Below, piece by piece: positions 48,401 to 59,818 of a stretch of DNA of 64,000 bases. The notes under the pieces were generated by a model. It had not been told where the DNA came from. It did not search any database and worked only from the letters and a program-made list of their open reading frames with translations. Every line of letters starts with the position of its first letter. Position 1 is the stretch's first letter. Source of the DNA: Hirudo medicinalis (lineage: Eukaryota; Annelida; Clitellata; Hirudinida; Hirudinidae). The stretch covers positions 124,001-188,000 of the forward strand of contig MPNW01000041.1 of assembly GCA_011800805.1 (NCBI GenBank). The letters run 5' to 3'. Both the position numbers and the translations under genes were made by a program.

Positions 48401-51400
48401 ATAATTTCTAATCAATTATTGGTAAATTAAGCACATCATATAATTATGGAAGAGTTATTAAACTTATTATTAATAATTAAACTTTATTGAAAGCATTTCA
48501 AGCTATAAAAAGTAGCATGATATATCATCATATGATTGATGCTCAATATAACTGTGAAGCCATCAGAACTTTTTTTAAAAATTTTAAAAGTAAAAATACA
48601 TTGCATGGAATTTGCTGAGAGTTCCATAGGCATCCAAATAATTTGAAGATGTCTTCAATTTCATTTTCTCAATATCAAATGAAGTTTTTGCTATTAAAAA
48701 TGAAATTGATATCATGAATGTTTTGTTATTTGTACATCTTGATTATTTAGATAATGCTGTGAAATTGTACAAATATGCATAACAGGACCTCTTTACCATG
48801 TCAATTGAATTATCATTCACAATTTTATAAAACTGCCTAACTTAAGCTAACTAGTTAAATTAATTTTCAGGCAATTCAATAATTTTTATGAAGGAGAATT
48901 TGTCTTATATCAGCACAAAAACCTTCCATTTAAGGTGTGCAACAGCAAATTATGCCTGCAAATACAAACTTAAAATAAAAAATACTTTGGTTGTCCTTTT
49001 GAACAGGTTCATGCTCTTTTTCAAAGATGCAATGTTAACACTTCTGCCTCCTGCAATTGTGGAGTTGCAGTGCAGTCTGGAGATGATGTCCTTGTAATTG
49101 AAAAGTAGGTCAATAACAAGATTCTGTCAATTATTATTTCTTATTGTGACCAATAAGGATGGACTATTGTAGTGTATGATTTATTGTTAATGAGCTAATC
49201 TTATTTGTGAGATTAACAAATCATTATTTGTAAAAGAATTGATATCAATGTCAGATGTGCAAGAGAAAGCGTAAAAGGCTTGCCAGAGATAGTTCGTCGT
49301 CCTGAGCCACATGATAGCGCCCTGCACGTTCAACTGTATTTGAATGGGAATCTCACAAAAGGTACCAGCATTTACCAGGAGGCTGAAGGAAAGAAATATC
49401 TAGTTGGTTTAGAATTTGGTTTTTTGTGATCCTTGCACTGTCATAACACATATTATTATTAGGTGCCAAGTGAAATGTTCAGGTTATTTATAAAAACGAA
49501 TTTTTGGTTAACTAACTTAATATAGTAATAGCAAAACTTTTAAAATATCCTTGTTGGATCTATATTAATAACAATTAACCTAATTTACATTAACCTATTA
49601 ATTACAATTAACCTAAGGTTTTTCTTCCTCATGGGACTTATGTGAAAGTCATGGTGGGCAGTCCTATGATTAATCTTTGGATAGTCCCATCTCCAAAAGA
49701 TCTCTTTATGACTGAAGGTCACTTGAAGTCGACAACAATGGATCTTTTTTAGACCTAACATCAATTTCATTTCTTGCTTTTTTAGGACTCTGTGGAAAGT
49801 ATGATTCCCTCAAAAATAATGACCTGGCCCTCAGGAATGGTACAGAACTAAAACCAAGTAGCCAAGAATTTAAGAATCTTAGTGGTAGGATACATCCACA
49901 CCACTTTATGCTAGATTGGAGGTTTGATTATCATTGTCATGTCAAATGATGTAGTAAAATGTTTTTAGACTTAATATTTAGCTCTAATAAATATTTGTAA
50001 ATAACTTCAGAGTTGATTTATATTCAAATGAAAGCTTATTCATGGGCATTAAGATGGCTCCTGCTGAATATAACCCTATTTTATATTGTGAATGCTGGGA
50101 TGGTTCAAATTGTATAGAAACACTTGATGTGGAATACTGTGATTTGAAGCAAGGTTTGTTAGAAATATATCACTTCATTTAAATAATAATTTGCTCTGAC
50201 AACCTTATTCCAGGTAAAGATATAACACAGAGATTAATTAAGCAAGCTACTAAAGCTCCTAGGCAAAAGCATTTACAGAAGAGAAGCACCAGATATGCAA
50301 GCGGCATTCCTAAACTTGAAGACATTGAACCCATCCTTATCAACAAAGCTTTTGTACCCCCAGTTGGTCAATTGTTATTATAAATAATCTCAGATTTAAA
50401 ATAATAAGTGTTTTTAAAAGCTACCATTTACATTTGTCAGTTGTTATGTGATTTAGGATCGAAGACAATTTAAGATAATTATCTCATAATAGTACTGTGG
50501 CACTTGCCATAATTTGACTATTCTCGATTATTATTATTGAGTTGCACAAAATCTTATTTGTGAACTTGAACAGAAATACAAATGGGGAAAAAATTGGAAC
50601 AATGAGGCTGCAAAATCTTTCTGCAAGGAATTTATTGAAACCAATTACACATTGGGACAGTTATGCAGTCAGATTAAAGCTGTTGACTTTGACCAAGAAA
50701 TTGCAAGTTGTATTGAAGATATTCAGGTAATTAATTCTGGTAAGTCCAAGACTTTAAAAATGCTTATAGAACAACAAAAATCTTAATCCCATAGATCAGT
50801 GCTGGAACTTTCTGGGCATATTCAGCCAGGGAGGCCATGAAAGAACAGTGTCTAGAAGAGATGCAAAGAAATATGTTCCTTCCAAAGAATATTACAGAAG
50901 AAATAAGCAGCAAAATTTGCATTAATGACTGTAGCCAACACGGAACTTGCAAACATGGTATCCTCCCATTTGTAACAGCTGTTACCCATAAATAACTTAA
51001 ACTTCCATAGACACTAATTATCAGGAAAATGCCATTGCGAACAAAATTACCTCTCATCTGATTGCTCTATACCAAGTTTAGCACCACCAACAATAACTGA
51101 AGTACAAGATCTTGGTCTATGTGACATCAGGCACACTGAATGTACTAAAGTTATTGTATATGGCAAAAATTTTATTGATGGACCAGACCTTACTTGCCAC
51201 CTCCAGGAATGCAGGGTAAATTATCTAATATTGTTGTGATTATTGTAGAACAAAAGTAATCTTGTCTTCACTCATTCATTTGTGAAAGATTTCGGAAAAC
51301 CCATACCAGCCTCTGAATATTACGATCCTGACAAAGGCTATCTTTGAGGCTTTTGATGCTGTTGAATGTCATCTACCTGAAATGAAGAGCTACTTAATTA

Positions 51401-53559
51401 GAGTCAGCAACAATGGCCTCAATATGAGCAAACCAACACTCTTTATTCCATATGACTCTGCCTGCACCTCATGTAATAGGACAAGCAGTACATGCAAGAA
51501 AAAGGTTCGTTTTGAATAGATTAAAATAGCAGTTATTGTTTAGTTAATTGGCGTTTATATCTCAATAAACATTTCAAATAACTAAATATACTTTAAATAA
51601 TCCTATTTTTATTTTTTAAAGTATTATCATTTATCACATTTCAGAAGTTTTAACATGTTTCTTTCTACATTTTTTAAATATTTTTTCAAATGATTCCAAT
51701 GCACTCCAGAAACCACATAGGCTATGTTAGGAAACGTTTAAAAAAATTCAAGGAACTTGAAGTTCCTTGAAGCAAGTGTAAGGTCTGCTTGAGCTGTTGG
51801 AAAAGCAATGAAAAGAATCACTGAACATGATAAAAATGGTGGAAAAAAAAAACAAAATCAGCATGATTCATAAAATAGAAAAGAAAACATTAAAGAAGAG
51901 AGGAAAACCAGAGGAATGAGCTCAGCTATTGTATTTGTGTTAAAAAGCTCATTTCACTGACCAAGCATTTAAATCGAAAAAACATATCGGTATATCAGTC
52001 AGCAATGGCAAACATTGGCTTAGCCACACTGAGGCAAGTTTTCCTTCTCCCTAACTCTCCAGTATGCCCATGATAATTTTATAAAATAAATCTTTTTTTT
52101 GTTGTGGCAGGGGAGAGTATATGCAACTATTTTCCATTAAATAGAAAAACAACTAGAGATGTTACATATTATTTATTTCATAAATTACTATTTTATTGAT
52201 CCTAATACATTTCTTTGTCCCCACATTAAGATTAGACAAGTTTTTTATGCTTATGACGACATCACTTTGGACCACAAGACCCTCGTTATTTGTATGAAAT
52301 ATGTAAGTCAACAGCAATGTTGTATCTCTAGTCAAGACAAGACTTAGATCTACAATGATTCAAGAAAGACTTGCATAATCTGAGAAATATATTTTGCTAA
52401 AATTGAGGGATGGTGGCTTGGTATCCAAATTTGCAGCTGTTGCTAATTGAAGACTCTAGTTTGAATGTAAATTATTAATACTCTTGTGAAGAGTACTTCA
52501 TTGCCATTGCCACTGTAATACATATGCACGTGTTTTTGCCCCAATCCTTCCTCTAAAATCACATCTATGCCACTGGCGATATTTGGCATTCCAAACATTT
52601 ATGATTCTAATTATGAAAAAATATTCACAAATGTCATGAATGCAGAGTTTGGAGAATATTTGAATGACCTCTGGTTAGGCCAACATTGGAAAGCTTTTTA
52701 AAGCACAATGAATTGTGAATGTGGTGAAAATTAGAAGCTAAATTCAATCATTAATCACTCATTTTGCATGCAACATATGTTAAATCTTCAAAACCATGCA
52801 ATCTACCACCAATGCATTCTAGCTGCATTAAAACTAAAAGTTGTCATCCAATCATTCAAGTCATCCAATATTATGGCAAATCCAAGAAAATGGACATTTG
52901 TGTCCTTGACTGATCTGTCTAAACCATTCACTCCAACCCATGAACTTTTAAAATCCATTTCCACAGAAGAATAACTGCATCATTGACGGCAATTGCTACG
53001 TGCTCGGCCAGTCCAGCCCCACCGACAAATGCCTTATTTGTAAGTCAATCGAAGGTGAATTTCAATGGACAACAATATCAGGTCAGTTTTACAACATTTG
53101 CAATCTCATTAACAAACATACCACACAAGCTAAATAGGGTTTATTTCCCAAATTTCAGATGGCTCATGCAAAAGGTATGATATGTCTGATTGGGTGGTCG
53201 CTGGAACAGCAGCTGTTGGGGGTTCAATCATAGGCAGCATTGTTGGCTACTTACTCTATAGGTGCTGTTGTAAAAGGTACTGCAGAATTCTTGACTCTGA
53301 TCCTGATAACTCATCATATTAAACAATTCTTAGGAGTAAATCTTCAGACGTGAGCGACCAATCCACTACGAGCCAATGTCATTACTCCAGTGACGAGTAC
53401 CTGAATGTACTTCCAAACTTTAACTCCAACTTATTGCATAGAAGCAACTTGAATTCACATATTTCCAGCAACATAATCCCGGACTTGCTGGGTCAGCATA
53501 CAAGTTTGTGTGAAAGTAACAGCATAAGCAATGAATTGGATTCTTCCACATATTTCTGA
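45431..53559 (+). CDS. VWDE-like: VWDE-like membrane protein (VWD, EGF, TM)
   Basis: Twenty exons with closed phases give 1056 residues: 45431-45500, 45599-45833, 45895-46193, 46374-46537, 46844-47004, 47588-47855, 47956-48032, 48871-48934, 49007-49104, 49237-49361, 49786-49921, 50011-50153, 50214-50362, 50574-50726, 50795-50957, 51025-51215, 51289-51504, 52967-53081, 53159-53276, 53334-53559. Exon 1 is a signal peptide (STFVVFLQLYFLLRNCS). A von Willebrand D domain begins near residue 405 (CQSINDPHITSFDG, ASCNCGVAVQSGDDVLVI, GLCGKYD, DWRVD..ESLF). An EGF module (CINDCSQHGTC...CHCEQNYLSSDC) and the family block LCDIRHTECTKVIVYGKNF follow, then CIIDGNCYVLGQSSPTDKC. A transmembrane helix (VVAGTAAVGGSIIGSIVGYL, about 954-976) is capped by RCCCK, and a tail of about 75 residues carries SSDEYLNVLP. 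It is a likely surface or adhesion protein. AATAAA at 53620. Confidence 0.9.
46610..46678 (+). repeat. tRNA-Glu-like sequence (pseudo-tRNA or SINE head)
   Basis: The 5' TCCCCCATGGTCTAATGGTTA matches a tRNA-Glu acceptor and A-box. The 3' part GGATTTGAACC resembles a B-box, and TGTGGGAG pairs 6 of 7 with the 5' end. CTC falls near the anticodon position, but the anticodon and T stems mispair. It lies in an intron of the VWDE-like gene. Confidence 0.4.
47353..47425 (-). repeat. short interspersed repeat, copy 1
   Basis: The reverse complement (AGCTAAATGGGTTGCATTCC, TGCATGATGCAG) matches the plus-strand copy at 48168. Both are in introns of the VWDE-like gene. Confidence 0.55.
48168..48290 (+). 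repeat. short interspersed repeat, copy 2, with GCGCTATATAAA tail
   Basis: Begins CAGCCAAATGGGTTGCACTC, CTGCATGCCATAGG and ends GGGGCGCTATATAAACTGAA. It is inverted relative to copy 1. The tail recalls the one at 13062-13100, suggesting a SINE family mobilised with a shared tail. Confidence 0.5.
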
Positions 53560-53727
53560 TGAATGTTTTAGTTAATTTGTTCATATGCATTTAGAATGCA
53601 TTTGAGGATGCATTGTTCCAATAAACAGATTGAATTATCATATATTGACCAAACTTTTACTGCCACAACACTTAACACATGAAACTCACAACTAAGCAGC
53701 ATCAAATAGCTTTTTTAATCAAAGTAC

Positions 53728-55279
53728 TCATTCAAGATCATCATCAGACATCAATATGGCCCTGTTGATTGGGAAGCCAGTTGACTCAGACTCTGAATCA
53801 AATATCCTCTGCAAATAAATGAAATAATATAAACATAATATAAAATATATTATATAAAACACATGATATAAAATAATGAAAGAGGAACAAAGAACATAGA
53901 ACAAATTTGGTTCCCAACCTTAGCTGCTACTGGAATCTGAGAAGTCAGAAGTTGACAGATGGATGGTGGCAGGCTTTGCTGAAGGATTTGCATAAGTTGT
54001 TGTGGTTGAGAACAGACTGCCAGTGCATTAGAGAGATGTTCAACTCCATTGGGAATGTCACCTAAAACAGCAGCACAAGGCAAAATATTAGTTTCAAATA
54101 AATACGAAAAGCATTAATTGGCATTAATAAATGCTCCCTATAAATCATATGCCAATCCTTTTTAAGCTGCTGAACAATGAAGAATAAAAACCAATGCATA
54201 TTTCTGAACGAAGCTTAAACATCACCATGCTAGTGCATTTGTTTTGGCAAATACTTTAAACTTTAATGTGCCCTAAGACAGTGAAGTAAACAGTAATCAA
54301 ATAATGATTCCAATGACCATCATGCCACTCTGTCTGCAACTCAAAATTGTTATAATCGTGACGCTGAGAGAAATGGCTGATAGAACTTCAACAAATGACA
54401 AATAAATGTTATTTACCCATTACAAGTTACTTGCATCAGATATATACAACTCACCAAAGAGAATAGCATTAACATTTGTGATTCACCAAATGTTCCTCAA
54501 AAAGAAACTAATAGCCTATCCCCAAAACCCAACATCCATAACAAGAAATAAGACCTTTACATATATAATTACAAAAAACACCTTTTGCCAAAAGTTCTTC
54601 TCCTAATTGCACCTCTTGCAGAAAGAATTTTTGATATGACTCTGGGTCGTTAAGAGTTGGTTTCTGGAAAAAAGTGAACTGTCTTTTATGACACTGCATT
54701 GGTTTCATTTGGGTCAAGGAATTACGTAGAACCTTTCCCAACAAGATAAGCTCAAATTACATTTAAGAGAGGTTTTCCATTCTTTGATGATTGGATTTCT
54801 TTAGCTTTCCTTCTCCCTGTCAACAAAAACACTTAAATAAACACTTATATTAAGAAACAATCTGAGTTTTGACAGTGAGACTGCATCTTGCAGCCTATAT
54901 TTTACCAATTAAAGTTGAAACTCAGATGTTTTGCAGCCTATATCAGCTGCATAATAAAATAAAGACTCGTAACTAGTTCAAATAAGCAAAATCTTTAATA
55001 TCAAGGTCATAATAGACTTCACCATAACATATGCGACCCCAAGAATTAATGGGCTAAATCAATAAAAAAACTTCAACCAAGTTGCCTTGATAAGTTTCTT
55101 TTAAAGCTGTAACTTTACGCAATCACAATATTAAAACAGCAGATGACAAACTTACTTTCACGAAGTTTTTGCTTGAAAAGTGGATCGCTCCTTCTCTTAC
55201 GATCAAAATATATACAATAGCCTACCATCAACACTCCAGCGCCTGCGGCAACTTTCCAAAACGTTCCGGACGACAACAT
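53728..55279 (-). CDS. TOMM20: mitochondrial import receptor subunit TOM20
   Basis: Five exons (55279-55156, 54816-54761, 54663-54582, 54061-53919, 53808-53728) in closed phase give 161 residues (human 145). It is the outer-membrane receptor that recognises mitochondrial presequences. Exon 1 has the N-terminal membrane anchor and the hallmark GYCIYFDRKRRSDPLFKQKL. Exon 3 gives YQKFFLQEVQLGEELLAKG. Exon 4 gives the TPR-like core GVEHLSNALAVCSQPQQLMQ and ILQQSLPPSICQLL. The acidic C-terminus ends SDDDLE. The extra length lies mainly near the C-terminus. It is tail to tail with the VWDE-like gene, the stop codons being only 168 bp apart. Confidence 0.95.
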
Positions 55280-55734
55280 ACTTGATTCCAGCACACTCGC
55301 ACCAACTCAAACCACAGCAATACGAACAGAGTGAACCAACAGGAAGAGGTCAACCGAACATAGACAAGAAATTACACATATCACATGTGAACACGTAAAT
55401 ATCAAATAAAATGTTAAAATTAGTTTTAACAGATTTTTTATAATGAGCATAATGTGCATAGCAGAGTGAGAATTGGCGGCGATAAGCAGTCATCTCATCA
55501 GGGTTGCCCCATTTTCTCAATGACGTTATTAAACCGCATATTGTTTTTTAAAATATGTAAAATAAATTGTAAAACAAAAAAAGAATTTTGAAAAGCATTT
55601 GTTTGGTTTTAACACTGATCTCAAACAGGCTCTTTGACCTTGACGATTTACACACTTAATATTCATGAGCACATTGGGGGGAGGAGCTATATGATATCAA
55701 AATTTCAAAAATGCCGAAACAACAATGTTGCCAG

Positions 55735-55990
55735 AGCACGAAAATTATTCTGCCTCTGACGCTAAATAATTCTTCTAGCCTTGTCAGGAGTATCTCATGA
55801 TCATCGGTGTCAAATGCCGACATGTCCAACAACAACAGGAGTAGAGTAAAATTGCCGACATCAACATCACTGCGAATGTCTGAAAAGACATTTAAAACTT
55901 CTGTCTCAGTAAAATGGTGCCTTAAGCAGATTGTTTTGGTGAAAGCAATGCTTTATGGTCAAGATGAGTAACAAACCGTTTTAGCACGCG
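55735..55990 (-). mobile_element. LINE reverse-transcriptase fragment
   Basis: Minus-strand frames read RVLKRFVTHLDHKALLSPKQ, then after a frameshift HHFTETEVLNVFSDIRSD and LLLLLLDMSAFDTDDHEIL. These are the same RT motifs as in the element at 3300-3600, but clearly diverged. Confidence 0.72.
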
Positions 55991-56149
55991 GCTGCTGAAC
56001 GTATGGCCGCCTGTCTTTTTTCTCGCTGTTTCTAGAGTTTTTCCTCGGTTTTAGCGTTATTTCCGGCTATAATTACACCATTGGATATGTAATTTCTGTG
56101 TTGGATTTCTCCTAACTAACAACAAAATAGTTTTATCAAGAGTTTCACA

Positions 56150-56760
56150 TTTTGCCGGTCTGTTTTCAATTGTTGTCTGTTATGAGTACTGCTCGACGTG
56201 GACCAATAGCATACAATATGCTAGTGAGTTTGAATTTGAATTTGTCCGTGAAACCCGATCGCAGGCTTATACAATCACTCCGAAGAGCTGGAGTCTGTAA
56301 GTATTTTCGCTTTCATCAATATTGTGGTAGAAGATCTGGCAGTCGTCATCCTCGGCGCGCCGCTTCTCATTCATCTGGTCGCCATCTCAAGAAATATTAG
56401 TGGTCTTGAAGTTCTGTTTGAACATACGCCACTCTAATCATACTCGTTATCGTTTCCAACCAGGCATTTCTCAGGCATGCCTCTCTCAACACTTCCGCCC
56501 GTCTCGTCGATAGAAGTCCTGAAGACATTGCATATCAAAATATCTCTTCTTGATCCACTTCCCACTTTTATACTTAAAAATACTCCTCTTTCTTGTCTCC
56601 AATTCTATCCAAACTCGCTAACCTTTCTTTCAGCACTGGTGTTTTCTCCTCCTTCTTCAAGAACGCTCAAATCCTCCCCCTACTAAAAAATAATCAAGCC
56701 TTGACCCTAGCTGGGCCCCATCAGTTGATTCTTATAAGTTTTTGAGTTCATTAAGAAACC
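56150..56760 (+). mobile_element. LINE 5'/RT-leader fragment, opposite orientation
   Basis: Plus-strand frames give LRRAGVCKYFRFHQYCGRRS (basic leader motif), then LPPVSSIEVLKTLHI...LLDPLPTFILK and LSFSTGVFSSFFKNAQILPL in another frame. These are the linker and first RT motifs of an L2/CR1-like ORF2. It lies head to head with the minus-strand RT fragment at 55735-55990. Confidence 0.62.
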
Positions 56761-57080
56761 GAAAATAATATTGGGGACCTATCTCTGAGGGTTCCGCCCT
56801 AAACTGGTGGCCTCCTTTATTAGCCTTCAGCGTTTCTCGGAGTGCCATACTTCGCAGATTCGCCCATTGTAATTAGGTTCGCCGTTTTGAGCTTTGTCAC
56901 CTTAAGTATGAACGAGTTGAAGTCTTGAGTTCCTGACCCGTCACAATTTTTCTGAGTCTGGCGAGATGTCGCTTCTCTCGCCTGTACTCAACACCAAACC
57001 AGGGTTGATATCCGGTATATGCCTATTAAAAAGCTATCTATTTACGCCGGATATTTCCGGATGGCGTCTATCCGGATCCA

Positions 57081-57082
<2 letters not shown>

Positions 57083-57120
<38 letters not shown>
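57083..57120. repeat. (CT)n microsatellite
   Basis: About 19 CT dinucleotides, preceded by several TCCGGA words (57015-57080). Confidence 0.95.
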
Positions 57121-57121
<1 letters not shown>

Positions 57122-57349
57122 ATTGATGAGTTTAGTGCTTCACATGCAGATTGATGTGCTTAAATAAAGCAAAATCTGAGTCTTCTCAGCTTTCATCTAA
57201 TGGATTCTGTGATTGGAAACATTCACAAGAACGTCTACATAGTCATGAGCAGTCAACAGAAGGCTACGATTGAAGGCTATGATTGCTTTCAATAGGATGT
57301 TAAAAGCAATTGGGCGAAACGAGTAATCAGTAATATATTTTTATTGCCG

Positions 57350-57715
57350 AGCGTGACTTAGCATTTAGAGGAGACAATGAATTGGTTGGATCACCTAGAA
57401 ATGGAAACTTTCTTGAACTCCTCGCCCAGTACACCACTTTCTTGCACAGCATATCGAAACTCAAGCCAATTGCGGCAAGGGACACACATACTATCTGTCA
57501 TCTACAATAATGAAAGAGCTTGTCAGTGTAATGGGTGAACGAGTCCTCGGAGAAATCATTTCTCGAGTTAAGAAATCAAAGTACTACTCCATCTCTTTGG
57601 ATTCTACAACACGCAAAACTCGATCTAAATACTTTTGTAGCGTCACTGACCATCTTGAAAAATTATGCAGAATATGGAAGTCCACAAAAACAATAAACGC
57701 AGTAAAAATGTAGTA
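57350..57715 (+). pseudogene. hAT-type transposase remnant (DUF4371-like)
   Basis: Reads ERDLAFRGDNELVGSPRNGN, FLELLAQYTTFL, then after a frameshift MKELVSVMGERVLGEIISRV and KKSKYYSISLDSTTRK. This is the block order of DUF4371/ZMYM-type hAT transposases. Frameshift and truncation mark it as dead. Confidence 0.7.
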
Positions 57716-57720
57716 AAATA

Positions 57721-58919
57721 AAGCTACTTTTTTCCAACAATCCTACCCACAAATTGCGAGTGAGAACTTGTAAATTTTAAACCTAGATGTCGTGAGGGGG
57801 CTCAGTCTCAGCTTGAGTTGTCTTGTGGACTCGTGATACCCGCACGGAGGGTCATTGTACCGGCCTTTAAATTAGGGAGATAGATGTGCACTCTATGTTT
57901 CCGGCATGTGGACGTCCACAAAGGGAGGTGAGGGGGGTAACTTGATGTAGATACTTGTGGACAGGGGGAGGGGGTGCAAAAATCCAGTTTTAGTGTGGAC
58001 GTCATATATGGATGGCCCCTAAAGGGGAGTTGGAAAGGGGGCCTGCCTTCCAAGCGGGCCCAAGGCCTCCCACAGGCTTAATCCGGCACTGGTTCGATCT
58101 GATTCGGGATGGACTGCCAAAGCACACGCGAAATGTTCAGCGGCATCCTCAAAGTCATCTGAAATCCAAGAAAAGAAACATGACAAAATTGGATACCAAA
58201 TTAATACTGTTATGCAATTTTGATATATGATTCATGACAAATTTAAATTTTTAAACAAAATATATGCTGGGATTCTTATTAGCATTCATAATTTTGCATG
58301 ACTTATTGATTGTTTGTCACTTAGAAAACTTTCAGAGTATGATGTTTCAAATTCTTTTTGAGAGTATGACTTGCTTCATACTATTTCAGTCCTATGCTTT
58401 GGGGAGCTTCAAATTATCAGTTTCACCCCGGGCGCTGAAATCCTTAGCTATGCCCCAGCCTGCAGCACCCTGGTATTCGATTAATTGTTCATGACCGTAA
58501 AATGACGGAGACGTCGTCCTTATTTGAACACTGCGCATCGTAAATATAACATCTCTTTTCAGTTGGCTGTCTACTTTTTTTGAGAATCCCATCGACCTCA
58601 ACCTGAAGCAACTTAAGGCATCCAGGTAGTCTATTAATTATTAATAGACGTCATGGGGCGGAGCATGAAATGTATCTAAACTTTAAATTAATTTATTTCA
58701 GGGATTCTAAAAAGAACTGAGATAAATCGGGTAATCAACACTTAAACAAATACTGTATTTTAAATGTCGACAACTAATCGTTAAAATTACATGATCTTGA
58801 TCACCAGTTTTACAGTGGTCAGAGGACGTTTACCAACATATTTATTGTTTACGTCCTAATATAGCGGCAGGTGGCGCTCTTTTCATATCGTTGGCGTCTA
58901 ATAAACATTTCACTTGGAC
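57721..58919. other. repeat-derived spacer upstream of GTSF1-like gene
   Basis: GC-richer repeat debris to about 58100 (GGGGG and CCTCCC runs, 'cttaatccggcactgg'), then AT-rich DNA. A perfect 21-base palindrome lies at 58629-58649. No exon seen. Confidence 0.5.
58629..58649. promoter_or_regulatory. 10-bp-arm palindrome
   Basis: GTCTATTAAT, one base, ATTAATAGAC: a perfect inverted repeat about 270 bp upstream of the GTSF1-like start codon. A regulatory role is only a possibility. Confidence 0.2.
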
Positions 58920-59386
58920 ATGGAGACTCTCGTTAAATGTCCTTTTAACCCAACTCACATCATATTGAGCTCCAGATTGGACTCCCTACCACATAGTAAA
59001 ATGCAAGAATGTAAGAATGTTCATTCGTTGTTGGCCTTGAACGAACATGAGTTATGCACTATTAGGTATTATTAAATAGCAGTTGATGCCATTTGCAGGG
59101 CAGGACTGAAGGAGAAATTGCAAAGAGCATGAAAATGTGTCCTTTCAACGCTAAGCACATATTGGAGGCTTCAAAGTTGGAAGAACATATCTTCAGCTGC
59201 CCCAACAGAACTGAAGTAATTGAGAACATATTCAGAAGTTGGTAATTACCTAAACATTATTTCTTGATCAGCACCTAATCGGAATTATTTTATTTTCAGG
59301 CACCAAATGATATTTCAAGGTCCACTTCAAATGTTTATAAAGCCCCAAATGTGAAACTTATTGATGGACATTGGGACAAAGCTTAG
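58920..59386 (+). CDS. GTSF1-like: GTSF1-like double CHHC zinc-finger protein
   Basis: Three exons (58920-59018, 59099-59215, 59300-59386), all phase 0, encode 100 residues. Two tandem CHHC fingers are visible: CPFNPTH...LPHSKMQEC and CPFNAKHILEASKLEEHIFS ending in Cys. The second has the exact Cys-x5-His-x9-His-x3-Cys spacing of the U11-48K/GTSF1 family; the first has x11 and x5 in the last two gaps. The spacing between fingers (14 residues) is close to GTSF1's 13. The C-terminus ends DGHWDKA, recalling the WDKD motif of GTSF1. GTSF1 proteins support PIWI-clade slicing and transposon silencing in germ cells. At 100 residues it is shorter than the usual 150-170, mostly through a short C-terminal tail. 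The exon 1 donor (GTTCAT) is weak. A U11-48K relative is less likely because that protein has one finger. Confidence 0.8.
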
Positions 59387-59818
59387 GCTTGTCAAGTCCA
59401 AATTCTTTTTGAGAGTACAATTGCATTTATAATTCACTTGTAACACTTTATTAAACATAAATTTCTGTTCATTTGTTTTAAGGAGTGCTGTCATGACTCA
59501 TTATACAAAACAATATCAAACATCATTGGTTCAATATGTACATTTTCTGAAAATTGTAGAAACATGTTAAAAAATAGTTTGGTAATCAGTCATACAGCAC
59601 GGTCTGGTCAACTGTTGAAAGTAGTACTGAAATGCAAAACTTCAGGCATATGTTCTTTGACTTCTGAAAGGTCAAATCAGAAATTATTTCACAAATATGC
59701 ATCAAGCTGTTTAGCAAATAATTTAGGATCAAGAATTATCTGAAGCACTGTGGACAAATTTACTCATTATAAAGCCTGTTCATGTGAAAATTTCTTCTGG
59801 ATGAATGAAATTTGAAAA

